From: Chromobacterium phragmitis
GTDB lineage: Bacteria; Pseudomonadota; Gammaproteobacteria; Burkholderiales; Chromobacteriaceae
NCBI RefSeq assembly: GCF_003325475.1
Contig: NZ_CP029495.1
Coordinates: forward strand, 4,092,001-4,156,000
Length of the DNA stretch: 64,000 bases
Reading direction: 5' to 3'
Below the pieces are notes generated by a model. That model made no database searches and had not been told where the DNA came from. It was given only the letters and a program-made list of their open reading frames with translations. Position 1 is the stretch's first letter, and every line of letters starts with the position of its first letter. The translations under genes and the position numbers were made by a program. Positions 43,630 through 52,452 of this stretch are shown here, one piece after another.

Positions 43630-44445
43630 TCAGTCCCTGAAGCTCACCTGCTGCTTCATCATCGCCGCCATGCCTGCCTTCTGGATGTCTTCAGAAATCA
43701 GCATCGCAGCGTTCCAGCCGGCGACGAATTGCAAACCGTCGGCCACGCTGTGGTCGCGGCTGTAATTCATCACTTCCTTCACACCGCGCACCGCCAGCGG
43801 CGACTTGGCCGCGATCAGCCTGGCGCTTTGCAGCGCGGCCGCCAGCAAAGCGTCGGGATCGGCCAGCACCTTGTTGACCAGGCCGGCGTCCAACGCCTCG
43901 TCGGCCACCATGTCCCGCCCGGTCAGCGCCATCTCGCGGGCCACGCCTTCGCCCACCACCCGCGGCAGACGCTGCAGCGAACCGACATCCGCCACCATGC
44001 CCAGGTCCACCTCGCGCACGCCGAATACCGCGCCCTCGGCGGCGAAGCGGAAGTCAGCCGCCAAGGCGATGTCCAAGCCGCCGCCCAGGCAAGCGCCATG
44101 GACCGCTGCGATCACCGGCTTGCGACAACGCTCCAGGCTATTCACGCAGTCTTGCAAGTCGAGAATCACGCGGCGCAGCTTGTCCCGCTTGCGGCCCTCG
44201 CATTCATCCTGGATGCTGGACTGCAGGCCCACCAGCATGGACAAGTCTATGCCGGCGCAGAAGTGCTTGCCGTGTCCGGCCAACACCACGGCGCGCACGC
44301 CGGATTCGCCGTCGGCCCAGTCCAACGCCGCGCGCAGGTCGTGCCACAGCGGCAGATTCAGCGCGTTGGCCTTGTCCGGCCGGTTGAAACGCAATAGGGC
44401 GACCTTGTCGTCCAGCTTCACTTCCATGGTTTGCAGATCGATCAT
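43630..44445 (-). CDS. Delta3,5-Delta2,4-dienoyl-CoA isomerase-like crotonase
   Basis: A 271-aa crotonase-fold enzyme. The three acidic residues of mitochondrial ECH1 dienoyl-CoA isomerase are matched: Asp125 (GGGLDIALAADFRF), Glu145 and Asp153 (GVREVDLGMVADVGSLQRLP); the VADVGSLQRLP stretch is characteristic of that subgroup rather than plain enoyl-CoA hydratases. It would handle odd-positioned double bonds in beta-oxidation. Stop/start overlap (4 bases) with the DUF4442 gene upstream. Confidence 0.85.
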   Translation of the reverse strand: MIDLQTMEVKLDDKVALLRFNRPDKANALNLPLWHDLRAALDWADGESGVRAVVLAGHGKHFCAGIDLSMLVGLQSSIQDECEGRKRDKLRRVILDLQDCVNSLERCRKPVIAAVHGACLGGGLDIALAADFRFAAEGAVFGVREVDLGMVADVGSLQRLPRVVGEGVAREMALTGRDMVADEALDAGLVNKVLADPDALLAAALQSARLIAAKSPLAVRGVKEVMNYSRDHSVADGLQFVAGWNAAMLISEDIQKAGMAAMMKQQVSFRD

Positions 44446-44954
44446 GCCGCTTTCGCCTCCGGACGTTTTTTAGGAATCCACGCCCACAACATCTCGCAGA
44501 CGATGGGAGACTCGCCGGACTCGTCAGTAACCTGCACCTCGACCAGCACTTCGCCCTTTTCCTGCTCGTACATGTTCTGGATCTGCTGCGGCGTCAGCGT
44601 CGCCACGGCTTTCATGTCGCCTTGCGAACGCTTGGTGTAGTTGACCTTCATCGATTTGAGCAACATCAGCTTGTCGTCCGGCATGTTCATGCCCACCACG
44701 AAACCGGTGGAGGTTTCGGCCAGCAGCGCCATTGCCGCCGCGTGCACCCCGCGGATGTGGTTCTGCACCTTCTTGCGGTTGCGGATCGACACCGTCAGCC
44801 GGTCATGCCCGACTTCCTCGAAACGCAATCCGGCGGTGGACAGAAAGGGAACGATCTTGCCGAACAACATCGACATCACCGGACGGCGCCAGCCCACTGG
44901 CAGGCGCCCAACCTTGTCGGCGATCCGGCTCATGCTGTTTTTGCGATACTCCAT
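44442..44954 (-). CDS. DUF4442 hotdog-fold thioesterase-like protein
   Basis: About 170 aa, hotdog fold of the PaaI/DUF4442 type: central GLRFEEVGHDRLTVSIRNRK, HIRGVHAAAMALLAETSTGFVVG and the strands around LLKSMKVNYTKRSQGDM. Probably acyl-CoA related. ATG at 44954 is preferred to an in-frame GTG at 44960; AAAGGGG stands upstream. Together with the dienoyl-CoA isomerase and TetR gene on the same strand it makes a small lipid-catabolism cluster. Confidence 0.8.
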   Translation of the reverse strand: MEYRKNSMSRIADKVGRLPVGWRRPVMSMLFGKIVPFLSTAGLRFEEVGHDRLTVSIRNRKKVQNHIRGVHAAAMALLAETSTGFVVGMNMPDDKLMLLKSMKVNYTKRSQGDMKAVATLTPQQIQNMYEQEKGEVLVEVQVTDESGESPIVCEMLWAWIPKKRPEAKAA

Positions 44955-45020
44955 GCTCACCCCTTTGTAGTTCTCGTGTTGTTCGCGCCGGCAAGCGGCC
45001 GCCGCGTTTCGTTTATGTTT

Positions 45021-45611
45021 TTATCCGTTTGCCGCGGCCAGGCCCAGCGTCGTCCTGACCTGGCTCTTCAGCAAGGGCAACGCGCCCTCGTCTATGCGCG
45101 CCAGTTGCAAGCCGCCCTGCAGGGCGGAAAACAACATCATGCCCACCGCTTCCGGCGTGCCGGCATAGTCCATCGATCCCGCTTCGCGTCCCAACCGGAC
45201 GATGGCGACAGCCCATTGCCGCATCTCGTCGATGAAAGCCGCCGCTTCTTGCCGCATGTCGTCGGGCAGTGTCTGGAACTCGGTGCTGAGGATGCCGCTG
45301 GGGCAGATCTGCTTGTGCTGCAGGTAGTACTGGTCGGACAGCCCGAAATACGCCTCCAGCCGGCTGGCGGCGTCCCATTCGCCCTGCTGCCCGATGAAGC
45401 GTTGGAAGCGTCGGCGGTAACGCTGGATCAGCGCCACGCCCAAATCGCTCTTCTTGGGGAAATGGTAATGGATGGCCGCGTTGCGCACGCCCAGCGCGCT
45501 GCTGATGTGCTGATAGCTGAAGCCGTTGAAGCCGCGCGTCAGCAGCAGCTCCTCGGCCAGGTCGAGAATGCGCTTGCGGGTATCGTTCTTGCTGTCGGAA
45601 CCATTATGCAT
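45021..45611 (-). CDS. TetR-family regulator of the acyl-CoA gene cluster
   Basis: A 196-aa TetR regulator; HTH at about residues 25-55 (GFSYQHISSALGVRNAAIHYHFPKKSDL). ATG at 45611 rather than the adjacent TTG. A 16-bp palindrome lies 12 bp upstream. Same strand as DUF4442 and the isomerase, 67 bases before them, so it may be co-transcribed with and control fatty-acid genes; effector unknown. Confidence 0.9.
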   Translation of the reverse strand: MHNGSDSKNDTRKRILDLAEELLLTRGFNGFSYQHISSALGVRNAAIHYHFPKKSDLGVALIQRYRRRFQRFIGQQGEWDAASRLEAYFGLSDQYYLQHKQICPSGILSTEFQTLPDDMRQEAAAFIDEMRQWAVAIVRLGREAGSMDYAGTPEAVGMMLFSALQGGLQLARIDEGALPLLKSQVRTTLGLAAANG

Positions 45612-45623
45612 CAAGCCACTCTA

Positions 45624-45639
45624 CTTACTGGTCAGTAAG
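45624..45639. promoter_or_regulatory. TetR operator, 16-bp palindrome
   Basis: CTTACTG-GT-CAGTAAG. Lies between the TetR start (45611) and the Gcr-type gene (45747) on the other strand, so either promoter could be controlled. Confidence 0.7.
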
Positions 45640-45746
45640 GTGTCAATCGCCTGCGCCCGCTTGCCAGCGAGGCCGCCGCATGACCTAAAATAGAGACTAG
45701 CGTTTTTCCCATTCGCGCCTCACCGGGCGCGCCACCCTGGTAGAAC

Positions 45747-47777
45747 ATGACCGAACATACCCCCGACCTGGAGTCCTCGCTGCGCCGGCTGTGCGACGCG
45801 CCAGGCCAGACCGAGGCGCTGGCGACTCTGATCGCCGCGCTCCGTCCCGGCGAGCGCCAGCCGCCGCAGCAGGCCACCGTCAACCTGCAAGCCCTGTCCT
45901 TCCTGCTGGAGCACCACCCCGAATTCCGCCAGGCGCTGCGCGAGGCCCTGTGCACGCTGCTGGCGGAAAGCCGGCAGATCCCGCTGTACACCGACGCCGG
46001 CATTCTGGCCAACGACGGTTTCGGCACCACGCTGCTGCGCCGGCTGGGCGAGCGCGCGCTGCCCATGCCCTACAACCCAGACTCGCTGCGAGACCGTTTC
46101 GGATTGCTGTTCAGCGACAAGGGCGACTATCTATGGCTGGAAACCGTGCCCGACGCCACCTGGCACGCGCTGTGGCGGGCCATAGCCTGGCAGGAAGCGC
46201 CGCGCCAGGACAGCGAGCGCCAGACCCGCTTGCAGCTGCTGGAATCGGTTCAGGTGCTGTCCGCCCGCATCACCGCCATCGGCCTGGAGCCTGAGCTGGT
46301 GCGCGTCTGCCCCGAGGTGGAGCGCTTCGCCTCGCCCTTCATGCACCTGAACGCCGAAGTGCAGCGCTATGTCGATAGCTATCGCCAGGCGCTGGTGGAC
46401 GGCGTGGCGCCGCCCGAGGACGAAAAGCAGGTGCTGGTGCTGCTGGAACAATGCGAGGCCATTCTAAGCAAGGTTCGCAAGAACGCCGCCCGCTACGGCA
46501 TCTCGGTCAGCCTCACTTACCACGGCCTGCGGCTGGCGCAAAGCATCGCCCGCCTGCGCGCTCTGCTGGAGTTGCTGTCGCCGGATCACAACCCAGCCGA
46601 GCGCCCGCAACTGTTCCACCTGCTGCTGGATTTCGCCCGCGCAGAAAACCGCAAGTACAGCGTGCGCGACCTGTTCAAGTCCAACACCGAACTGCTGGCG
46701 CTGCAGGTGACCGAGCATGCCGGCCGCCACGGCGAGCACTACATCGCCGAAGATCGCCGCGACTGGTCGAAAATGGGCAAGGCGGCGATGGGCGCCGGCC
46801 TGATCGTCGGCTTCATGGCGCTAATCAAGCTGATGCTGGCCCGCGGCCACCTGCCCTTGCTATGGGAAGGCATCGCCTTCGGCCTCAATTACGCGATCGG
46901 CTTCATCATCGTGCAGATCCTTCACTACACCATCGCCACCAAGCAGCCGGCGATGACCGCCGCCCGGATCGCCGCCGTGCTGCAGGCCCAATACGGCCGC
47001 AAAAAGCAATTGGAGGAGCTGGCGGAGCTGATCGTCAAGGTGGTGCGCACTCAATTCGTCGCCATCGTCGGCAACGTGATGCTGGCGATACCGACCGCGG
47101 CGCTGATCGCTTTGGGCTGGCACGCGCTATTCGGCGCGCCGGTGGTCGACGCGGCCAAGGCGCAGAAACTGCTGCATGAGATCGATCCGGTCAGCAGTCT
47201 GGCGCTGCCGCACGCCGCCATCGCCGGCGTGTTTCTGTTCCTGTCCGGCCTGATCGCAGGCTACTACGACAACAAGGCCATCTACCGGCGCATTCCGGAG
47301 CGCATCGCCGGCCACAGCTTGCTGAAGCGGGTTCTGGGCGAAAACCGCTCCTGGCGGCTGGGCCAGTACATCGAGCACAATCTTGGCGCGCTGGCCGGCA
47401 ATTTCTATTTCGGCATGTTCCTGGGCCTCACCGGCACCGTGGGCACGATCCTGGGCTTGCCGCTGGACATCCGCCACATCACCTTCTCTTCGGCCAATCT
47501 TGCCTTCGCCAGCGTGGCGCTGGACTTCCAGGTCCCCCTGTCCACCGTGCTGCTGGCTTGCGCCGGCGTAGCGCTGATCGGGGTGGTCAACCTCGCCGTC
47601 AGTTTCTTTCTGGCGCTGTGGGTGGCGCTGCGCTCGCGCAAACTATCCGGATCGATGCTGCTGCCGCTGATCCCGATGCTGGCCAAGCGCTTCCTCCGGC
47701 AGCCGCTGGGCTTCTTCCTGCCGCCGGCCCCAGCGGCGGCGGCCGACGCGCCGCCAATGGACGAAACTCGAGGCTAG
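45747..47777 (+). CDS. Gcr/SpecificRecomb membrane protein
   Basis: A 676-aa protein of the family annotated as site-specific recombinase (Pfam SpecificRecomb, Neisseria Gcr). Residues 1-330 are soluble, helical and Leu/Arg/Glu-rich; from about 345 there are six to seven hydrophobic helices (GAGLIVGFMALIKLML, IAFGLNYAIGFIIVQ, LMLAIPTAALIALGWHA and others). No tyrosine or serine recombinase motif is visible, so the recombinase name should be read with care. Upstream stem TetR palindrome; a 10-bp hairpin follows. Confidence 0.8.
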   Translation: MTEHTPDLESSLRRLCDAPGQTEALATLIAALRPGERQPPQQATVNLQALSFLLEHHPEFRQALREALCTLLAESRQIPLYTDAGILANDGFGTTLLRRLGERALPMPYNPDSLRDRFGLLFSDKGDYLWLETVPDATWHALWRAIAWQEAPRQDSERQTRLQLLESVQVLSARITAIGLEPELVRVCPEVERFASPFMHLNAEVQRYVDSYRQALVDGVAPPEDEKQVLVLLEQCEAILSKVRKNAARYGISVSLTYHGLRLAQSIARLRALLELLSPDHNPAERPQLFHLLLDFARAENRKYSVRDLFKSNTELLALQVTEHAGRHGEHYIAEDRRDWSKMGKAAMGAGLIVGFMALIKLMLARGHLPLLWEGIAFGLNYAIGFIIVQILHYTIATKQPAMTAARIAAVLQAQYGRKKQLEELAELIVKVVRTQFVAIVGNVMLAIPTAALIALGWHALFGAPVVDAAKAQKLLHEIDPVSSLALPHAAIAGVFLFLSGLIAGYYDNKAIYRRIPERIAGHSLLKRVLGENRSWRLGQYIEHNLGALAGNFYFGMFLGLTGTVGTILGLPLDIRHITFSSANLAFASVALDFQVPLSTVLLACAGVALIGVVNLAVSFFLALWVALRSRKLSGSMLLPLIPMLAKRFLRQPLGFFLPPAPAAAADAPPMDETRG

Positions 47778-47780
47778 CCT

Positions 47781-47804
47781 GATGCCGGCCGCATGGCCGG
47801 CATC
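47781..47804. terminator. Hairpin between convergent genes
   Basis: GATGCCGGCC (47781-47790), GCAT loop, GGCCGGCATC (47795-47804): 10-bp perfect stem without a T tract; the GMC gene ends at 47803. Confidence 0.55.
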
Positions 47805-49410
47805 ATCCCCTGGCCAGCGCGCGCGCCAGATGGTCGGCGCCCCGCAACGCGAAGGCGTAGACGGACAACTGCGGGTTCGCCCCTATGCTGGTCGGAAAAA
47901 TGGAGCCGTCCAGCACAGTCAGATTCCGCCAAGTCCAATGCCCTCCCCATTCATCCACCACTGAGAGGGACGGGTCGCCGCCCATCGCCATGCCGCCCAT
48001 CACATGGGCGCTGACCAGCCGGGCTTGCAGCGCCCTCAGCGGCAAACCTTCTATCATGGCGCGGGCCTGCCGCCAGCTGGAAGCGGGCCTGGCCGCCTCG
48101 TGCAGCGGCATCGCCAGGCGCGCGCCGGCGGCGAACTGCAACTCAGCCATCGCCAGCCAACTGCGGCGCGCGCCGTCCCAGATCACATCGTTGAGCGGAT
48201 AGTCCAGCACTGGAGATCCGTCGCTGCGCAGTCGGACCTCGCCGCCGCGGCTGTCCGGATGAAAGCCATCGCGCATCAGCGCCAGGGTCGCATGCAGATG
48301 CGGCAGCTGTCGCAGCAAGCTCGCCTGTTCGCTGCCGAAACCCGGAAACGTGACGCTGGCCAGCAAGGGATGGATGGGCGGCACTTCCAGCTTGAAGCCC
48401 AGCGCGCCGTCCAGCGGCTGGGTGTGCATGTAGTGGTCGGAGTAAACGCTTTGCGGCGCGCCGTTGTAGGGCTCTATCCTCTCCGGCATGAGCGCCGCGC
48501 TCAGCGTCACCGGATGCAGAAAGGTGCGCCTCCCGGTTTGCCCCGATGCGTCCGCCAGACCGCTGCGCAACAAAATGGCAGGCGTGCCGATGGCGCCGGC
48601 GGCCAGCACCACATGCCGGGCCCGGACCATGAAGCGGCGGCCGCTAGGCGTATTGCCGTCCGCGCCCAGAAAGCTGCCCTCTATCGCCGAAATGCTTTTG
48701 CCCGCCGGGTCCGCGGCCAGCCTGTCTACCCGCGCGCGCGACAGCAGTCGCGCGCCCCGGGACAGCGCGGAGGGGATGCAAGTCACCAGCATGGATTGCT
48801 TGGCGTTGGTGGGGCAGCCCATGCCGCAGTAGCCCAGATTCCAGCAACCGCGCACGTTCCTGGGAATGCGCGCGTGCCTCAGCCCAAGCGCCAGGCAGCC
48901 GCGCTCCAGCACCAGATTGTTGCCATTGGGCTCCGCCAGCCACGGGCCGATGCCCAGCCTACGCTCCGCCTGCTCGAACCAGGGCCGCATCGCTTCGACG
49001 GATAGCCCTGGCAGCCCATGGTTTTCCTGCCACCACAACAAAGTATCCGGCGGCGTGCGGAAGCTGCTGGTCCAGTTCACCACCGTGCTGCCGCCCACCG
49101 CCCGGCCCTGCAGAATGGTGATAGCCTTGTCCAGCGTTTGCCGGCTGGCGGATTCCTGATACAGCTCGGGGTAGGCCTTGGCTTCCAATAGGCGGAAGTC
49201 GCTGGAGCTGTGCAAGCCGCCCTCTTCCAGCAGCAACACATCCAAACCAGCCAAGCTCAACGCCTCCGCGGCGATGCCGCCGCCCGCGCCGCTGCCGATG
49301 ACGGCCACGTCGGCGCTCAGGAACAAGTCGTTGCGCTGCGCCGCGCCGTCCATGGCCTTCCAGCCGCTGGCCAGGCCCTGTCGGATCAGATCGGGTATTT
49401 TTCCGCTCAC
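47803..49410 (-). CDS. GMC-family oxidoreductase, membrane-dehydrogenase type
   Basis: A 535-aa flavoprotein. The FAD motif VIGSGAGGGIAAEALSLAG lies near residues 33-51, and further GMC signatures are GRAVGGSTVVNWTSSFRTP, GCWNLGYCGMGCPTNAKQSML, VVLAAGAIGTPAILLRSG and HVMGGMAMG...VVDEWGGHW...LTVLDGSIFPTSIGANPQLSVYA. The GTG start at 49410 overlaps the previous stop by 4 bases. Large subunits of bacterial gluconate/sorbitol/alcohol dehydrogenases share this form. A cytochrome subunit is not present nearby, so the electron acceptor is unknown. Confidence 0.9.
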   Translation of the reverse strand: MSGKIPDLIRQGLASGWKAMDGAAQRNDLFLSADVAVIGSGAGGGIAAEALSLAGLDVLLLEEGGLHSSSDFRLLEAKAYPELYQESASRQTLDKAITILQGRAVGGSTVVNWTSSFRTPPDTLLWWQENHGLPGLSVEAMRPWFEQAERRLGIGPWLAEPNGNNLVLERGCLALGLRHARIPRNVRGCWNLGYCGMGCPTNAKQSMLVTCIPSALSRGARLLSRARVDRLAADPAGKSISAIEGSFLGADGNTPSGRRFMVRARHVVLAAGAIGTPAILLRSGLADASGQTGRRTFLHPVTLSAALMPERIEPYNGAPQSVYSDHYMHTQPLDGALGFKLEVPPIHPLLASVTFPGFGSEQASLLRQLPHLHATLALMRDGFHPDSRGGEVRLRSDGSPVLDYPLNDVIWDGARRSWLAMAELQFAAGARLAMPLHEAARPASSWRQARAMIEGLPLRALQARLVSAHVMGGMAMGGDPSLSVVDEWGGHWTWRNLTVLDGSIFPTSIGANPQLSVYAFALRGADHLARALARG

Positions 49411-49922
49411 GGCAGCATTCCCATCACCGCGGCAGGTTGCTGATACCCCAGCGCGGCCCAACTTGCCGGGCTGCCATACCACCCGGCATGAATCAAACGA
49501 TGCAAACCCTGATAGACGCTGTTTTGCAAGGCAAAGCGGCTTTCGCGCCAGCGCTGCAGAAAGCGCGCCGACTCCATGGCGCCCGCCATCCGCCATGGAG
49601 GGCGCACGCCCGCCAGCCAGCGTCGGGCCCAGCGATTGCCCAACAAATCGAACATCTGCCGGATTTCCTCTTGAGTCGCGAGCGGCAGGCCGGAGATAGC
49701 CTGGTCGACGCCCTGCGCCACTTTGGCAACCGGCAGCTCGGCCAAGCCCAGCAGCACCGGCGCCAACGCCATCACGATCTGCGCATCTGCCGGGCGCAGC
49801 CAGGACAATCCGGCGACGGCCTCCGCCTCCGGGTCTGCCGCTGGCGCGGCCCAATAGCCCGCGATCAGCAAAGCTGCGCCGCCGAACGCGCCTGCTTTCA
49901 AGAATTGACGCCGGCTAGCCAT
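49407..49922 (-). CDS. Tat-exported small subunit (gluconate 2-dehydrogenase subunit 3-like)
   Basis: A 171-aa protein with a twin-arginine signal (SRRQFLKAGAFGGAALLIAG) and a helical body like gluconate 2-dehydrogenase subunit 3 (PF13618-type: LRPADAQIVMALAPVLLG..., RQMFDLLGNRWARRWLAG). Such subunits carry their cofactor-bearing partner through the Tat pathway, here probably the GMC protein, which has no signal of its own. Its start is 2 bp from the aldehyde dehydrogenase stop and it overlaps the GMC gene. Confidence 0.85.
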   Translation of the reverse strand: MASRRQFLKAGAFGGAALLIAGYWAAPAADPEAEAVAGLSWLRPADAQIVMALAPVLLGLAELPVAKVAQGVDQAISGLPLATQEEIRQMFDLLGNRWARRWLAGVRPPWRMAGAMESARFLQRWRESRFALQNSVYQGLHRLIHAGWYGSPASWAALGYQQPAAVMGMLP

Positions 49923-49923
49923 G

Positions 49924-51351
49924 TCAACGCAGCATCAGCTTGAGCAGCCATTCCACCGCCGCGCCATACGGCGGACGTGTCAACCAGGCTCCGGACAGGC
50001 GGCTCTGGCGAAATACCGGCTTGAGTTTGGAGAAGGTCAGGAAGCCTTCGCGGCCGTGGTAATGCCCCATGCCGGATGGCCCCACCCCGCCGAATGGCAG
50101 GTCTTCCTGCACCACGTGCAGCAAAGTGTCGTTGATGCTGACGCCGCCCGATATCGTTTCTTTCAGCACGCGCTCCATCCGCAGCGGATCGTCGTCGAAC
50201 AGATACAATGCCAGCGGCCTTGGCCGGGCATTGATGTAAGCCAGCGCCTCATCGAACTTGTCGTAAGCGACGACCGGCAGGATGGGGCCGAAGATTTCCT
50301 CTTGCATCAGCGCGCAATCTTCCGGGCATCGTTGAACCAGGGTAAGCGGCAGCTTGCGGACCGCGGCCAGCGCCTCGCCCGCCGGATTGACATCGTCGAT
50401 GCGCGCGCCCGCCTCGCGAGCGCCCTCCAGCCAACTCGTCAGACGCTGGTAATGCCTGGCGTTGACGATCGCGGTGTAATCGGGGTTACTTGCCAGCGTG
50501 GGATAAGCTCGCTTGGCCGCGTCCCGGATCTCGTCCAGCAACAGCGCGCAATCCTTCTCGTTGACCAGCAGATAGTCTGGCGCCACGCAGGTCTGCCCCG
50601 CATTCATCATCTTGCCGGCGACGATGGCTTCCGCCGCGCGCTTGAGATTGGCCCCCCGCGCGACCAAAACCGGCGACTTGCCGCCCAGTTCCAGCGTCAC
50701 AGGCGTCAGGTTTTCCGCTGCCGCCCGCATCACATGGCGCCCCACGGCGGTAGAGCCGGTGAACAGCAAATGATCGAACGGCAACCGGACGAAAGCCTGC
50801 GCCAATTCCGGCCCGCCGTTCACCACGGTCAGCAAATCCTCCCCGAAATGCTCGCGCGCGAGTCGCTGAACCAGTTCCCCGGTGGCCGGCGTGTATTCCG
50901 ACATTTTCACCATCACCCGATTGCCGGCCGCCAGCGCGGCGACGATGGGGCCGAAGGCGAGGAACAATGGATAATTCCACGGCACCACCACCCCCACCAC
51001 GCCCAGCGGCTGGGGGTGCACGCTGGCGCCAGCGGGCGCGAACCAGAAAGAAACGCCGCGCCGCTGCGGCTTCATCCAGCTTTTCAGATGGCGGCGGGCA
51101 TGGCGCAGCCCTTCCAGCGAGGGGAAGAGCTCCGCAAGACGCGTCTCCACGGCGCTGCGCTGGCCGAAATCGCGCCCCACCGCGTCGACCAGCGCCTGGC
51201 GGTTTTCCTGAATCAGGCGCTCCAGCGCGTTCAACCAGGACTTCCGGGTTTCTAGCGACGGATACGGCTCGGCGGCGGCAACGGCCTTGAGCCGAGAAAA
51301 GGCATCCAGCAGCGCGCCTTCTTCCTGAGGGGGCATCTTGATGGCATCCAT
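49924..51351 (-). CDS. Aldehyde dehydrogenase (coniferyl-aldehyde type)
   Basis: A 475-aa NAD(P)-dependent aldehyde dehydrogenase. Catalytic Cys255 in NAGQTCVAPDY, general base Glu221 in LELGGKSP, and cofactor region VVVPWNYPLFLAFGPI. The short N-terminus and VAPDY after the Cys place it with the coniferyl/fatty aldehyde group (CalB, ALDH3-like). ATG at 51351 with AAGGA upstream. The operon aldehyde dehydrogenase, Tat subunit, GMC oxidase suggests stepwise oxidation of an alcohol to an acid. Confidence 0.93.
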   Translation of the reverse strand: MDAIKMPPQEEGALLDAFSRLKAVAAAEPYPSLETRKSWLNALERLIQENRQALVDAVGRDFGQRSAVETRLAELFPSLEGLRHARRHLKSWMKPQRRGVSFWFAPAGASVHPQPLGVVGVVVPWNYPLFLAFGPIVAALAAGNRVMVKMSEYTPATGELVQRLAREHFGEDLLTVVNGGPELAQAFVRLPFDHLLFTGSTAVGRHVMRAAAENLTPVTLELGGKSPVLVARGANLKRAAEAIVAGKMMNAGQTCVAPDYLLVNEKDCALLLDEIRDAAKRAYPTLASNPDYTAIVNARHYQRLTSWLEGAREAGARIDDVNPAGEALAAVRKLPLTLVQRCPEDCALMQEEIFGPILPVVAYDKFDEALAYINARPRPLALYLFDDDPLRMERVLKETISGGVSINDTLLHVVQEDLPFGGVGPSGMGHYHGREGFLTFSKLKPVFRQSRLSGAWLTRPPYGAAVEWLLKLMLR

Positions 51352-51489
51352 AGCATTGTCCTTGTTGATACCAGCCAAACAATCGTTTAGAGCCTGCGCT
51401 CTAACCAAGATTAGCACCGGCCAGCCCCAACTGTCATCATGCCCGGATGTCATTCCCGCGGCCGCCATGCCTGAAATCCTCAGTCGGCG

Positions 51490-52335
51490 TCAGTCCATCT
51501 CGCGCGACTGGCGCCATTGTCGTGGCGTCAGGCCGCATTGCGCCTTGAATGCCCGGGACAATGCGGCTTCGCTGCCGTAGCCCACCTCGATTGCGATCAC
51601 TTTCAAGCGCCTGCCCTGCCTCAACGCCTGCTGCGCGAGTCTGACCCGCCAGCCCTGCAGATAGGCTCCCGGCGTGCAACCGACAACGTCGCGGAAACTG
51701 CCGGCGAAAACGCTGCGCGACATCCCCGCGATGCCGGCCAGCCCATCCAGCGACCACTCTCTGGCCGGCCGCTCATGCATCGCCGCCAACGCTTTCCTAA
51801 GCTTGGGATGAGACAGCCCGGCCAGCATGCCGCCGCGCAGTTCGCCAGTTTCCAGCAGATGCCTCAGCAACTGCACAAGCACGACCTCGAACAGCCTGTC
51901 GACTACGACATGCCGGCCGCAGTTGTCGCTGAAGGCCTCGTCGAACAGCGTAGACAACACCGGCGCGGCGCCGGCGATGCGGCCCAACGGCAGACAAATC
52001 GCCGCCGGCAGCGCCGCCACGATGGGGTTTTCCGCTCCGCCGTCGAAGTTAAGCTCGGCGCAAACCAGGTCAGCCCGGCCCCCCTCATCCAAAACGAATC
52101 GGCGCGGCATCGGCCGCGGATAGAACAACAGGCTGGGCACGTCCACATGCAGATCGGCCGATGGGTTGGCATGGAGCACGTTCAAGACGCCGGACCTGAC
52201 CAGATGCAGCTGGCCGCTGCTGCCGGACCGGGAAAATTCCGCGGCGCCGCACAGGGTGCCGGAATGGAACGTCCGAGCGCGAACTGGAAAGCGGTCCAAC
52301 AACGCGTCTAGGCGATCGACACACGCAACCGTCAT
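51490..52335 (-). CDS. AraC-family regulator with cupin sensor
   Basis: A 281-aa AraC/XylS regulator. N-terminal cupin-like sensor (about 1-165) and C-terminal double HTH (WSLDGLAGIAGMSRSVFAGSFRDVVGCTPGAYLQGWRVRLAQQAL... IAIEVGYGSEAALSRAFKAQCGLTPRQWR). It is divergent from ohr (118 bp between starts) and directly upstream of the aldehyde dehydrogenase operon on the same strand. Either could be its target. Confidence 0.92.
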   Translation of the reverse strand: MTVACVDRLDALLDRFPVRARTFHSGTLCGAAEFSRSGSSGQLHLVRSGVLNVLHANPSADLHVDVPSLLFYPRPMPRRFVLDEGGRADLVCAELNFDGGAENPIVAALPAAICLPLGRIAGAAPVLSTLFDEAFSDNCGRHVVVDRLFEVVLVQLLRHLLETGELRGGMLAGLSHPKLRKALAAMHERPAREWSLDGLAGIAGMSRSVFAGSFRDVVGCTPGAYLQGWRVRLAQQALRQGRRLKVIAIEVGYGSEAALSRAFKAQCGLTPRQWRQSREMD

Positions 52336-52452
52336 TTGAAACTTTCGATCAATTTTTTAGGATTTTATAAATCTTATCGTATCCACTCATGACGTAAAGT
52401 GCTTTATGCCAAACGGCCCAATGACACTCTGCCCAACCATCAGGAACACACC

